Positions 36,105 to 45,372 of a stretch of 64,000 nucleotides of DNA are shown here, one piece after another; positions within the stretch are counted from its first letter, which is position 1; every line of letters starts with the position of its first letter. The stretch lies in NCBI GenBank assembly GCA_003058495.1, contig QBVC01000010.1:60806-124805 (forward strand), given 5' to 3'. A program made the position numbers and the translations under genes. Below the pieces are notes generated by a model, which worked only from the letters and a program-made list of their open reading frames with translations, ran no database searches and had not been told where the DNA came from. Origin of the DNA: a gamma proteobacterium symbiont of Ctena orbiculata. Its GTDB lineage: Bacteria > Pseudomonadota > Gammaproteobacteria > Chromatiales > Chromatiaceae.

Positions 36105-36361
36105 GTTTTGAGTTTTGAGTTGTCCAGGCCGCACTGATGCAACCTCGGTCTACCGCCGTATCTTCTGTCACATGTGAATCAGGACGATAAAACCTAAGGA
36201 AGCTCCAGTGACTACGTCATTCCGGCGAAAGCCGGAATCCATATGCTTGATTTTCCTGGATCCCGGCATGCGCCGGGATGACGAAAAGAGAATTAATCAG
36301 AGGTTCCCTGATTAGTCGTGAGCGAAGCGAACTCATCATCTAAAAACTCATAACTCAAAAC
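36105..36361. repeat. outer inverted repeat of GTTTTGAGTT units enclosing a palindromic element
   Basis: Arms 36105-36121 and 36345-36361 (GTTTTGAGTTTTGAGTT type) are reverse complements at 16 of 17 positions. They bracket the palindromic element at 36198-36308. The remainder of the 323-base gap between glgC and acuI (36100-36422) has no gene. Since glgC and acuI converge here, the structure may act as a bidirectional 3' end. Confidence 0.7.
36198..36308. repeat. 111-bp palindromic element, third copy
   Basis: This is a near-duplicate of 13765-13876: the core arms GTCATTCCGGCG and CCGGGATGAC, the loop ending TTGATTTTCCTGGATCC, and the right flank GACGAAAAGAGAATTAATC are shared. The left outer arm (GGAAGCTCCAGTGAC) has diverged from the right arm. 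Confidence 0.8.
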
Positions 36362-36422
36362 TTCTAGAAGTCGCTTGTGAGGCAGAGAAAAGCGAGGATT
36401 CCTGGTGCCTCATTAAACAATC

Positions 36423-37409
36423 TTACAGCGTCACCAGTGTCCTTCCCATGATCGTACCCGCGAGCATCTGATCGAAGAGCTCCGGCAGTTGCTCCATGGA
36501 TACCGTCCGGGACAGGATGTCATCCAGGTGCCTGGGTTTGAGGTCGGTGGCCAGGCGTTGCCAGATCTCCTCTCTGATCTCGTATGGACAGCCTGCGGAG
36601 TCGACACCCAGCAGACTGACGCCGCGCAGAATGAAAGGCATTACTGTCGTGTTCAGCTCATGTCCCCCGGCCAGACCGATCGCGGCGATATTGCCCCAGG
36701 GTCTTATCTTGCGGGTGATGCTGGAGAGCATCTCACCCCCTACATTGTCCACGGCACCGCCCCAGAGCCCCCGTTCGAGGGCGTGGTGGTAGGTGGAGAC
36801 CTGCTCCCGATGCAATACCTCCTGGGCGCCGAGATGCTCCAGATAGGCGTGTTGATCGGACTTGCCGGTGACGGCGTGGACATCAAAGCCCTCGCCGTCG
36901 AATATGTTGACCGCGAGACAGCCGACGCCGCCTGTCGCGCCGGTGACCAGCACCGGTCCCATCTCCGGTCGTTGCCCGTTCATCTCCATTCGATGCAGGG
37001 CGAGGGCGGCGGTGAAGCCGGCGGTGCCCAGGGCCATCGCCTGGGAGGCGGAGAGACCGTCGGGCAGGGGTACCGCCCATTCCGCCGGCACCCGCAAATA
37101 TTCCGCGTAACCCCCATCGACGGTGGTGGAGAGTTCGTAGCCGGTGACGATCACACTGTCGCCAGCCTTGAACCGCTTGTCATTGCTCTCGGCGACCTCG
37201 CCGCAGGCATCGATGCCGCCGGTCAGGGGATAGCGTCTGAGGATCTGGGCCTTGCCGGTCCCCGCCAGGGCATCCTTGTAGTTGATGCTGGAGTATTGGA
37301 CGCGGATCAGGATTTCACCCTGATCCGGCGTCTGCAGCTCAAGCTCTTCGATCCCTGCCGAGTGCTGGGCATTGTCTCGATGTATACGAAAGGCTTTATA
37401 TGAAGTCAT
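36423..37409 (-). CDS. acuI: acrylyl-CoA reductase (YhdH/AcuI-type MDR oxidoreductase)
   Basis: This NADPH-dependent medium-chain reductase group reduces acrylyl-CoA to propionyl-CoA. The 328 residues have the YhdH/AcuI pattern: VQYSSINYKDALAGTG, the lid region TGGIDACGEV, GTAGFTAALALHRME, the dinucleotide fold VTGATGGVGCLAVNI (about 153-167), and no structural zinc cysteines. It begins 6 bases after the fumarase stop, so the two are co-transcribed. In DMSP users AcuI detoxifies acryloyl-CoA; whether that applies here is inference. Confidence 0.92.
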   Translation of the reverse strand: MTSYKAFRIHRDNAQHSAGIEELELQTPDQGEILIRVQYSSINYKDALAGTGKAQILRRYPLTGGIDACGEVAESNDKRFKAGDSVIVTGYELSTTVDGGYAEYLRVPAEWAVPLPDGLSASQAMALGTAGFTAALALHRMEMNGQRPEMGPVLVTGATGGVGCLAVNIFDGEGFDVHAVTGKSDQHAYLEHLGAQEVLHREQVSTYHHALERGLWGGAVDNVGGEMLSSITRKIRPWGNIAAIGLAGGHELNTTVMPFILRGVSLLGVDSAGCPYEIREEIWQRLATDLKPRHLDDILSRTVSMEQLPELFDQMLAGTIMGRTLVTL

Positions 37410-37415
37410 GACGAA

Positions 37416-38939
37416 CTACTCCGATACAACAGCTATTTTTCCTATCTTCCGCCGCCATTCGGCGGGGCCGGTCTGGTGAACAGAATTGCCGCGGCTGTCG
37501 ACGGCGACGGTGACCGGGAAATCGACCACTTCGAACTCGCGTATCGCCTCCATGCCGAGATCCTCGAATGCCAGCAGGCGTGAACTGCGGATCGCCTTCG
37601 ACACCAGGTAGGCCGCGCCGCCCACCGCCATCAGGTAGACCGCCTGGTGGCGCTTGATCGCCTCCAGGGCGGCAGGACCGCGCTCCGCCTTGCCCACCAT
37701 GCCGAAGAGTCCGGCCTGCTCCAGCATCACCTCGGTGAACTTGTCCATGCGGGTGGCGGTGGTGGGGCCTGCCGGGCCCACCACCTCGTCACCCACCGGA
37801 TCCACCGGACCCACGTAGTAGATGAAGCGGCCATGGAAGTCGATGCCCTCCGGCAGCGGCTGGTTGTTGGCGAACAGATCGGCGATACGCTTGTGGGCGG
37901 CATCCCGTCCCGTCAGCAGCTTGCCGTTGAGGAGGATCAGCTCCCCCGGTTGCCAGCCCGCCATCTCATCCTTGGTGACCTCATCCAGGTTGACCCGGCG
38001 CGCCTGGGGCGAGGCCTCCCAGGTCACATCCGGCCAATCCTCCGCGGTGGGCGGTGTGAGCAGGGCGGGGCCGCTACCATCCAGGGTGAATTCAACATGG
38101 CGGGTGGCGGCGCAGTTGGGGATCATGCCCACCGGCAACGAGGCGGCGTGGGTGGGGAAGTCGCTGATCTTTACATCCAGCACGGTGGTCAGACCGCCGA
38201 GCCCCTGGGCGCCGATGCCCAGCCCGTTGACCTTGTCAAAGAGCTCCAGGCGCAGCTCCTCCTTGCGATTGGACGGGCCGCGTGCCTGCAGTTCATGGAT
38301 ATCGATGGGCTCCATCAACGACTCCTTGGCGAGCAGCAGCGCCTTCTCCGCCGAGCCGCCGACGCCGATCCCCAGCATGCCGGGCGGGCACCAGCCGGCA
38401 CCCATCCTGGGCAGCTCCTCCAGCACCCAGTCGACCAGGGAACCGGATGGGTTGAGCACCTTGAAGCGGGATTTGTTCTCCGATCCCCCTCCCTTGGCGG
38501 CGATCTTGACCTCGACCCTGTCTCCCTTGACCAGCTCCATGTGGATGATGGCGGGGGTGTTGTCTCCCGTGTTCTTGCGACTGCCGAGGGGGTCGTTGAC
38601 CATGGAAAATCGCAGCACATTGTCGGGATGGGCGTAGCCATGGCGCACCCCTTCATTGACCATCTCCTTGATCGACAGCTCGCCCTCCCACTGAACCTGC
38701 ATGCCGATCTTGAGGAACACAACCACCATTCCCGTGTCCTGGCAGACCGGTCTCCTCCCCTCCGCGCACATGCGCGAGTTGACCAGGATCTGCGCCATTG
38801 CATCCTTGGCGGCGGCGCTCTCTTCCCTGGCCCAGGCCTCGCCCATGGCTTGAAGAAAGTCGACAGGATGGTAGTAGGAGATGAACTGGAGGGCATCGGC
38901 GATGCTCTGGATGAGGTCTTCCTGGCGGATGCGGGTCAT
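37416..38939 (-). CDS. fumA: class I fumarate hydratase (4Fe-4S)
   Basis: This oxygen-sensitive Fe-S enzyme interconverts fumarate and malate in the TCA cycle. From the ATG at 38939, preceded by AGGA at a suitable distance, the protein has 507 residues, the usual fused alpha-plus-beta length. Cluster region CQDTGM lies near residue 55; GQGLGGLTTVLDVK-type (here IGAQGLGGLTTVLD) and NCAATRHVEF follow. The beta part has YYVGPVDP and AGPTTATRMDKF. An ATG at 38954 is an alternative. acuI is next in the operon. Confidence 0.94.
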   Translation of the reverse strand: MTRIRQEDLIQSIADALQFISYYHPVDFLQAMGEAWAREESAAAKDAMAQILVNSRMCAEGRRPVCQDTGMVVVFLKIGMQVQWEGELSIKEMVNEGVRHGYAHPDNVLRFSMVNDPLGSRKNTGDNTPAIIHMELVKGDRVEVKIAAKGGGSENKSRFKVLNPSGSLVDWVLEELPRMGAGWCPPGMLGIGVGGSAEKALLLAKESLMEPIDIHELQARGPSNRKEELRLELFDKVNGLGIGAQGLGGLTTVLDVKISDFPTHAASLPVGMIPNCAATRHVEFTLDGSGPALLTPPTAEDWPDVTWEASPQARRVNLDEVTKDEMAGWQPGELILLNGKLLTGRDAAHKRIADLFANNQPLPEGIDFHGRFIYYVGPVDPVGDEVVGPAGPTTATRMDKFTEVMLEQAGLFGMVGKAERGPAALEAIKRHQAVYLMAVGGAAYLVSKAIRSSRLLAFEDLGMEAIREFEVVDFPVTVAVDSRGNSVHQTGPAEWRRKIGKIAVVSE

Positions 38940-39100
38940 GGTCGGTCCTGTCATAGCGTCTGGTTCGGTCTTAACCGTCGCTGCCGGCAATGCCGGGATT
39001 CCCCGGCATGTCGGATCGGAATTTGATGATTGGGCCCTGGTGTCTGGCTGTTCCGGTTTATGGTTTCCGGCTGTTACTCCAGATTATTATCAACGGATCT

Positions 39101-40303
39101 CTAGATTTCCAGCAGCAGGCGGCTGGGATCCTCCAGCAACTGCTTGATCGTTACCAGAAACTGCACTGCATCCCGACCGTCGATGATGCGATGGTCATAG
39201 GTGAGCGCCAGATACATCACGGGGCGGATAACGATCTCGCCCTTTTCCGCCACCGGACGCTGCTGGATGGAGTGCATGCCGAGGATCGCGCTCTGCGGCG
39301 GATTCAGGATCGGTGTCGAAAGCATGGAACCGAAGACGCCGCCGTTGGTGATGGAGAAGGTGCCCCCGGTCAGATCATCGTAACTCAATGAACCATCCTT
39401 GGCCTTGTTGCCGAAATCCTTGATTCTCTGCTCGATGGCGGCAAAGCTGAGCTGATCCGCATCGCGCATGATCGGTACCACCAGGCCCCGCGGCGAGGAG
39501 ACGGCGATGCCGATGTCGAAATAGCCGTGGTAGAGGATATCATCGCCATCCACCGTGGCGTTGATGATCGGATACTGTTTTAACGCCTCCACCGATGCCT
39601 TGACGAAAAAGGACATGAAGCCCAAGCGAACGTTGTGCCGCTTTTCAAACTCATCCCGGTACCTGACCCGGAGTTCGGACACCGCCTGCAGGTTGACCTC
39701 GTTGAAGGTGGTCAACATGGCGGCGGTCTGCTGCGCCTCAACCAGGCGCTCCGCAACCCGCTTGCGCAGACGCGTCATCGGCACCCGCTCCTCGACACGG
39801 TCGCCAGCGACAGCCGTTGATGGGGTGGACGGCGGCGCAGGTTGAGCGCGTGGTGCACTGGTGGACCGGGTCTCTCGCGCGGCGATTGCCGCCTCCACAT
39901 CGGATTTGACGATGCGACCGTGCTTGCCGCTGCCTTTTAGGGTCTGCGGATCGATGCCGCTCTCCTTCACCAGGCGCCTTACCGCGGGTGACAATGGCGG
40001 TGGCTCACTCTCTGCTGCTGCGGATGCTTGCGGCTGCGCTTGTGGTGCAGCCGCGCCCGTACCCGCTCCCGCCTCCAGAACCCCGAGAAGATCGTCGGCC
40101 TGTACAGTCTCTCCCTCTTTGAAATGGATTACTGTCAATGTGCCCGATTCAGGGGCGGGTACCTCCAGTACCACCTTGTCTGTTTCCAGGTCGACCAGGG
40201 TCTCATCCTGGTTGACTGTTTCGCCCGGCTGCTTGTGCCAGCTCAGTATGGTGGCATCCGATACCGATTCGGGAAGTTGGGGAACACGTAGTTCTATGCT
40301 CAT
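39101..40303 (-). CDS. sucB: 2-oxoglutarate dehydrogenase E2, dihydrolipoyllysine succinyltransferase
   Basis: This is the core of the 2-oxoglutarate dehydrogenase complex, transferring succinyl to CoA. The 400-residue length is standard. It has one lipoyl domain (Lys43 in [10 protein letters not shown]), an Ala/Pro/Gln linker, an E3-binding domain ([15 protein letters not shown], about 120-135), and the catalytic DHRIIDG at 370-376. The start at 40303 overlaps the sucA stop (ATGA), so the upstream open-frame extension is rejected. Its E3 partner is not in this operon; LpdA at 9888 is the only one in the window. Confidence 0.97.
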   Translation of the reverse strand: MSIELRVPQLPESVSDATILSWHKQPGETVNQDETLVDLETDKVVLEVPAPESGTLTVIHFKEGETVQADDLLGVLEAGAGTGAAAPQAQPQASAAAESEPPPLSPAVRRLVKESGIDPQTLKGSGKHGRIVKSDVEAAIAARETRSTSAPRAQPAPPSTPSTAVAGDRVEERVPMTRLRKRVAERLVEAQQTAAMLTTFNEVNLQAVSELRVRYRDEFEKRHNVRLGFMSFFVKASVEALKQYPIINATVDGDDILYHGYFDIGIAVSSPRGLVVPIMRDADQLSFAAIEQRIKDFGNKAKDGSLSYDDLTGGTFSITNGGVFGSMLSTPILNPPQSAILGMHSIQQRPVAEKGEIVIRPVMYLALTYDHRIIDGRDAVQFLVTIKQLLEDPSRLLLEI

Positions 40304-43158
40304 TGATGTGTCTGGTTCCTGTAGTTCATGCGAGGATTGATGCGTCCGGAGAGGGCCTCGTCGATCAGGGTTTCCTGCTGTTTGACGTGTACCGAGCGGT
40401 AGCCGACGGCCGGTGCCGCTGCCGACGGACGGCCGACGTAGCACAACTGCTTCTCCTTGGTCGTTAGCGGATAGAAGCGATGTTTGATCTGATCCCATGC
40501 CCCCTGGTTTTGTGGCTCTTCCTGACACCATATGACCATCTTCGCATTCCTGTAACGCTTGACGACTTTATCGAAATCCTTCTGCGGAAAGGGATAGAGT
40601 TGTTCGATGCGTATGATCGCTACATCGTCCAGGCCGCGGGAGCGGCGGGTCTCCAGTAATTCGTAGTAGACCTTTCCGGAACACATGACGAGGCGCTTCA
40701 CCTGCTTCGGATCGATATCGTCGATCTCGTCGATGACGTTTTTGAATCCCCCCTCGAGCAGTTCCTGCTTGGGTGATGTCGCCAGGCGGTGCCGCAGCAG
40801 GCTCTTTGGCGTCATGACCACGAGCGGATGGCGGAAGGGGCGGATCATCTGCCGTCGCAGCAGATGGAATATCTGCGACGCCGAACTGGGTACGCAGACC
40901 TGGATGTTGTGGTTGGCGCAAAGCCGCAGGAATCGCTCCGGACGGGCCGAGGAGTGCTCGGCGCCCTGGCCTTCATAGCCATGGGGCAGCAACATCACCA
41001 GGCCGCACAGCAGGCCCCACTTCTCCCCGCCCGAGGTGATGAACTGATCGATGACCACCTGGGCGCCGTTGGCGAAGTCGCCAAACTGGGCCTCCCAGAC
41101 CGTCAGGCAGTTTGGTTCCGCGGTGGCGTAGCCATACTCAAACCCGAGCACCGCCTCTTCCGATAGCAGCGAGTCGATGACCAGGAAGTCGGCCTGGTCG
41201 CGGGTCAGATGCTGCAGGGGTATGAGGGATTCGCCGTCGACCTGGTTGTGCAGCACCGCGTGACGATGAAAGAAGGTGCCGCGACCGGAGTCCTGGCCGG
41301 AGAGCCGAACCGGTGTGCCTTCGGTCAGCAGGGATGCATAGGCCATGTTTTCGGCAAATCCCCAATCGATGAACTGATCACCGGAGGCCATGCGCCGTCG
41401 CTCGGTCCAGATCTTCTCGACCCGGGGATGGAGTTCGAAGCCCCCCGGGACATGCAGCAGCTGCTGCGCGAGCAGATCGAATTGCTCGCTGCTGAGGGTG
41501 GTATCCACCGGATGTTCCCACTCGATGCCTTTGAAGGCGTTCCAGCGCACCGCATAGGGGTGGCGCAGGGCGCAGTTGACGGGTCGCGCCACGACGATGC
41601 CCTGTTCAAGGGATTCACGATAGTTGTCCACCAACTCTCTCGCCTGCTGTGGCGAGATCACCGATTCCTGCACCAGGCGGTCTGCATAGTGGGTACGGAC
41701 CGTGGGGTGGTTTCTGATCTTGCTGTACATCTGGGGTTGAGTGACCGAAGGTTCATCGGCCTCGTTGTGTCCGAGGCGGCGATAGCAGATGACATCGATC
41801 ACCACATCCTTGCGGAAGCGCATGCGAAACTCGAGCGCCAGGCGGGTGACATAGATGACCGCTTCCGGATCGTCGCCGTTGACGTGGAAGATCGGCGCCT
41901 GGACCATTTTCGCGACATCGGTGCAATAGAGGGTTGAACGGGTGTCCAACGGATTGCTGGTGGTGAAGCCTATCTGGTTGTTGATGATGACATGCACCGT
42001 GCCGCCGGTGGTATAGCCGCGGGTCTGGGACAGGTTCAGGGTCTCCATGACCACGCCCTGGCCGGCGAAGGCCGAATCACCATGGATCAGTATGGGTAGC
42101 ACCCTGGAACCGTCGTGGTCGCCGCGACGGCGCTGGCGCGCCCTGACCGAACCCTCGATCACGGGATTGATGATCTCCAGATGCGAGGGATTGAAACCCA
42201 GGGCGACATGCACCTGTCCGCCGGGGGTATCGATATCGGTGGAGAACCCCATGTGGTATTTAACATCACCGGCGAGGCGAACGGGATCGACCGTTACCCG
42301 TCCCTCGAACTCGTCAAAGATATCCTGCGGCGGCTTGCCCAGGATGTTGGTCAATACGTTGATACGACCGCGATGGGCCATACCGATCACCACCTCGCTG
42401 ATACCGTTGACGCCGCAGTGCTGAATCAGGTCATCGAGCAATGGGATCAGGGATTCGCCCCCTTCGAGGGAGAAACGCTTCTGTCCGACGTAACGGTTGT
42501 GGAGGTATTTTTCGATCCCCTCGGCAGCGGTCAACAGGGTCAGCAGCCAGGCCCTCTCCTTGTTGCTGAACTGTTGGAAAAGGTGACGCTGTTCGATGCG
42601 TTCTTGAATCCAGCGTTTCTGTTTGGTGCTGGTTATATGGCCATACTCGGTGCCCACGCTGCCGCAATAGCTCTTGGTGATGAGTTCGATGATGTCCCGC
42701 AGCGCCATGCGCTCCGGGGCAAACAGTGAGCCGGTATTGAAGATGGCATTCTGGTCGATTCGATCCAGCTTGTGATAGGCCAGGTCCAGATCGGGGACAT
42801 AGACCGGTTCGCGCAGCCTGAGCGGATCGAGATCCGCATTCTGGTGGCCGCGCATGCGGTAGCCATTGATAAAGCGCAGCACGGAGGCCTGCTGTTCCGC
42901 GGCACCCGGTGAGAGATTTTCATGGAGCGCGATGGTGGCGGAGCGTTTTTCATTGACCAGATGGAGAAAACGCTGGCGTATCGGTTCATGGGCGGTATCG
43001 ATCTGGTCCTGCTCAGGCAGCTCGTCAAACTCTCTGCGCCAGTCTTCCGGTATGCTTTGCGGGTCTTTGAGGTAGCTCTCGTATAATTCTTCAACGAAGG
43101 TGGCATTGCCGCCTGAGAAGGCGGAGGTGGATCTGAGTAAATCCAGGTAATTGCTCAT
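40300..43158 (-). CDS. sucA: 2-oxoglutarate dehydrogenase E1 component
   Basis: This thiamine-diphosphate enzyme decarboxylates 2-oxoglutarate in the TCA cycle. The 952 residues match the E. coli-type single-chain E1. Visible marks are the N-terminal E2-binding stretch [58 protein letters not shown] (ThDP/Mg region) and the C-terminal [18 protein letters not shown] [14 protein letters not shown]. It is first in sucAB. The gap before it (43159-43552) must hold its promoter, which I could not place. Confidence 0.97.
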   Translation of the reverse strand: MSNYLDLLRSTSAFSGGNATFVEELYESYLKDPQSIPEDWRREFDELPEQDQIDTAHEPIRQRFLHLVNEKRSATIALHENLSPGAAEQQASVLRFINGYRMRGHQNADLDPLRLREPVYVPDLDLAYHKLDRIDQNAIFNTGSLFAPERMALRDIIELITKSYCGSVGTEYGHITSTKQKRWIQERIEQRHLFQQFSNKERAWLLTLLTAAEGIEKYLHNRYVGQKRFSLEGGESLIPLLDDLIQHCGVNGISEVVIGMAHRGRINVLTNILGKPPQDIFDEFEGRVTVDPVRLAGDVKYHMGFSTDIDTPGGQVHVALGFNPSHLEIINPVIEGSVRARQRRRGDHDGSRVLPILIHGDSAFAGQGVVMETLNLSQTRGYTTGGTVHVIINNQIGFTTSNPLDTRSTLYCTDVAKMVQAPIFHVNGDDPEAVIYVTRLALEFRMRFRKDVVIDVICYRRLGHNEADEPSVTQPQMYSKIRNHPTVRTHYADRLVQESVISPQQARELVDNYRESLEQGIVVARPVNCALRHPYAVRWNAFKGIEWEHPVDTTLSSEQFDLLAQQLLHVPGGFELHPRVEKIWTERRRMASGDQFIDWGFAENMAYASLLTEGTPVRLSGQDSGRGTFFHRHAVLHNQVDGESLIPLQHLTRDQADFLVIDSLLSEEAVLGFEYGYATAEPNCLTVWEAQFGDFANGAQVVIDQFITSGGEKWGLLCGLVMLLPHGYEGQGAEHSSARPERFLRLCANHNIQVCVPSSASQIFHLLRRQMIRPFRHPLVVMTPKSLLRHRLATSPKQELLEGGFKNVIDEIDDIDPKQVKRLVMCSGKVYYELLETRRSRGLDDVAIIRIEQLYPFPQKDFDKVVKRYRNAKMVIWCQEEPQNQGAWDQIKHRFYPLTTKEKQLCYVGRPSAAAPAVGYRSVHVKQQETLIDEALSGRINPRMNYRNQTHQ

Positions 43159-43552
43159 TTTAATCGTGCATTGGTATCAATGTTGGTGGATAATTTATTT
43201 TTGGGCAGCTATCAGTAAATGTTAGCACAATCAGATGAATAGACAGAAGAAGTTTGCGAAAATTCTCTGTCGAATTAATACATTGTATTGGGGCTTTTAA
43301 TGCAAGCCTGGCGCCCTAACTCGATTCATTTCTTAGCTCTGCTAAAATAGTGTGGTGACTTAAATCGTGTAGTGCTTTTGACGGTTCGCCCCAGGGACCA
43401 TCGAAAGGTTGGACAGGGATCGCGCTTTGTTGCAGAGATTGCAGTCGTTTTGGCGTATCTCTCTCGCAGACAGGGATGGAGACGAAGCTCCAAGTCGACT
43501 CAGGTATCGATTTGGATAGCGCACAAGGCAGTTAGGTGGAAAGAGAAAGCTA
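43159..43552. other. divergent intergenic region between sucA and a small gene
   Basis: These 394 bases are AT-rich near the sucA side and carry no supported gene. A TAAAAT at 43343-43348 may be a -10 for the rightward small gene, without a good -35. Two open frames on opposite strands overlap here (around 43360-43593); neither has a ribosome-binding site or protein-like composition. Confidence 0.35.
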
Positions 43553-43801
43553 TTGTCCGTACAAGAGAGTAATAAATTAAGGGTCAATCTCAATCCGATC
43601 TCGCTGGAGGCGGATCTGGCCTATTTCGGCGCCCGCCTCGAACTGGTGGGAGAACCGGAAACAAGTTATCAGGCGGCCCAGCTCAAGGTCTACAAGGCGT
43701 TGGAAGCCGCGCTGGAAGAGAACCTGAAGCGCCTGCGCAAAAAAGAGTCCCGCGCCAAGGCAAAGAAAGAGAAACGAAAGGGAAAGGAAAAGATTGACTA
43801 A
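43553..43801 (+). CDS. small protein with Lys/Arg-rich C-terminal tail
   Basis: The 82-residue product probably starts at a TTG (43553) or the GTG two codons later, since the frame has no internal ATG. Residues 8-55 look folded (LNPISLEADLAYFGARLEL, then an amphipathic helix YKALEAALEENLKRL), and the last about 25 residues are almost all Lys, Arg, Glu and Ala. The tail suggests nucleic-acid or ribosome binding, but there is no named family. It converges with the DUF2934 gene, 12 bases between stops. Confidence 0.6.
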   Translation: MSVQESNKLRVNLNPISLEADLAYFGARLELVGEPETSYQAAQLKVYKALEAALEENLKRLRKKESRAKAKKEKRKGKEKID

Positions 43802-43813
43802 GGGGTCTTGCCC

Positions 43814-44083
43814 TTAGTCCACCTCGCCTGATTCAAGCATGGCATCGATCTGCTGCTCTGCCTCATGCCAATCCTCCCTCGCCCGCTGCGGATCGAAGCC
43901 ATGCTTTTGCGCGATGTAGTAGGCCGCGGTGGCGATCATCTCCAGGCGCTCCTTGGTGCTTGTCTCAATGCTTTTTTTGCCCGCTCCTTTGCCTTTTTTG
44001 CTGCTTTTTTCGCCTGCCTTCTTTAGCTTTTTCTTCGCTTTCTTTTCCTTCTTCTCTTTATCTTTTTCGCTTTTCTTCGCCAT
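43814..44083 (-). CDS. DUF2934-domain small protein with Lys-rich N-terminal tail
   Basis: The 89-residue product has a roughly 40-residue N-terminus of nearly pure Lys, Glu, Gly and Ala, then a DUF2934 domain: ERLEMIATAAYYIAQKHGF and the closing REDWHEAEQQID (about 70-81). DUF2934 proteins are short and of unknown function. The basic tail resembles eukaryote-like or histone-H1-like extensions and may bind DNA or RNA. The thermonuclease-like gene lies upstream on the same strand, with only 19 bases between them. Confidence 0.8.
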   Translation of the reverse strand: MAKKSEKDKEKKEKKAKKKLKKAGEKSSKKGKGAGKKSIETSTKERLEMIATAAYYIAQKHGFDPQRAREDWHEAEQQIDAMLESGEVD

Positions 44084-44102
44084 CAGACCACCTCATGAAT
44101 TC

Positions 44103-44552
44103 TCATCTCAATTTTTGCCAAAAACCGAGTCCGCGAGAGCGGGCGGTGGCCTCGGCCTCTCGATAGCGCCTCAGGCTCGAGGGTTGCTGTCGAGGATCTT
44201 GTTCTGTTACTGCAAGGCCATCGCTCAGCATCCGCAAGGCGATGTCCGCTCCCCCGTGGAGGACTCTACCGAGTATAACACCGCTGGATGAAAGGGAAGT
44301 GTACTCGACCCTGACAAAGCGGCCGGCAAGCAGCATACCGAGGTGGCGTGTTGCAATCCTATCCATCCCCTTGCCGACGGAGGGTATGCGAATCCCCGAT
44401 AATTTGATCGCTTTGGAAGTGCCGTCGGCAAGCTTGAGTGTGATGCGGTCGCCGCTATGCACCGCCACGACCTGTCCCTGCAACACCGCGGCATGAGCGC
44501 TGTTGTCAAGAATGAGGAGTATCAGTAGCAGCAGCGGAAGCAGGCGTATCAC
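44103..44552 (-). CDS. secreted thermonuclease-like (SNase-fold) protein, probably inactive
   Basis: The 149-residue product has a signal peptide (hydrophobic Leu/Ile run ending SAHA, residue 21) and an SNase-like beta-barrel: VVAVHSGDRITLKLADG, KLSGIRIPSVGKG, ARHLGMLLAGRFVRVEY, LGRVLHGGADIALRML and a C-terminal EAEATARSRGLGFW. Active members carry Asp/Thr in the first loop (DGDT) and a catalytic Glu in GIDAPE. Here these read SGDR and GIRIPS, so the key Glu is gone. The fold call is good; nuclease activity is doubtful. Confidence 0.8.
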   Translation of the reverse strand: MIRLLPLLLLILLILDNSAHAAVLQGQVVAVHSGDRITLKLADGTSKAIKLSGIRIPSVGKGMDRIATRHLGMLLAGRFVRVEYTSLSSSGVILGRVLHGGADIALRMLSDGLAVTEQDPRQQPSSLRRYREAEATARSRGLGFWQKLR

Positions 44553-44578
44553 TATCTCTCTGCTCGACTCGATCAGTA

Positions 44579-44655
44579 TGGCGCCCTCGACAGGAGTCGA
44601 ACCTGTGACCTATCGCTTAGGAGGCGATTGCTCTATCCTGCTGAGCTACGAGGGC
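44579..44655 (-). tRNA. tRNA-Arg (anticodon CCT)
   Basis: On the minus strand the 77-base sequence folds into a full cloverleaf. The acceptor stem is GCCCTCG/CGAGGGC with discriminator G and encoded CCA. The D arm is GCTC...GAGC and the anticodon stem ATCGC/GCGAT has loop CTCCTAA. The T arm is ACAGG TTCGACT CCTGT. It decodes AGG. Confidence 0.95.
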
Positions 44656-44852
44656 GGTGGCTGATCATAACCATTATCTACATGAATACCGGTAATGAAA
44701 AACGCTGACCGCGCACCATGTATTGGCGGTAGTAGCGCATGCCGGGGGTAGTGAGAAGTTTACTGTTTCGTGCCTGACTCGGCAAACGGGAGAGGCTGAA
44801 GACAATTCAAGGTCAGGTTCAAGGCATGGAGAATGGTGCAATGGCGGCTGTT

Positions 44853-45098
44853 CTACTTTGCACAGGTCAGGTCGTTGCAGTATCTTTCAAGCAACTGAAG
44901 CGGGACCAGCCGGTTGAATCTGCAGGCCAGGCATTGGCCGACTTCGTTGATCAGGGTGATGAGGGTGCCGGTGGCAATCAGTGCCCAGAAGACGGCATCG
45001 ATCCAGGGATAGTTGATCAATCCATCAAGGCCATAGACAAAAAAAGACATCAAGCCGAACAACATGGCGATTACCAAACCTAGGAATATGGGTAGCAT
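44853..45098 (-). CDS. small two-helix membrane protein
   Basis: The 81-residue product has transmembrane helices at about 4-24 and 34-52, then a short soluble tail with Cys residues (CLACRF, YCNDLTC). An AGGAG sits at good spacing before the ATG, supporting the gene. No family is recognised. It stands alone between the tRNA and arsS; 44656-44852 and 45099-45372 show no other feature. Confidence 0.6.
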   Translation of the reverse strand: MLPIFLGLVIAMLFGLMSFFVYGLDGLINYPWIDAVFWALIATGTLITLINEVGQCLACRFNRLVPLQLLERYCNDLTCAK

Positions 45099-45372
45099 CT
45101 CTCAGCTCCTAAAATACGACGAAGTCCATTAGTAATTAAGCGATAACTGAATATTGCGCTTACAGGGTATGATTTCCGACGGCTGGATTGGTTCAGCAGG
45201 GATTCTGGATGCGCCGGGTTTGTGAGGGTAAAATGCAAGCAATAACAAAAAGATAGCCATTTCCCATGCGCGTTTAGTGTGATGGGTTCTGTGCTCGCCA
45301 TCACAGAATGCATCCACCCTGGCGTTGCTCACGTATGATGTTGATGAGATCGGAAAGAAGACAGGTATAAAC

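Noticed and set aside
11640..36370. CRISPR array as an explanation for the repeats
   Set aside because: The repeats are dispersed palindromes without regular spacing or spacers, and no cas genes are present.
40304..40531. 76-codon N-terminal extension of sucB
   Set aside because: It lies within sucA, has no lipoyl-domain similarity, and the ATGA overlap start at 40303 begins the canonical E2 N-terminus.
43360..43593. Minus-strand frame between sucA and the small Lys-rich gene
   Set aside because: No ribosome-binding site, atypical composition, and overlap with the better-supported rightward gene.
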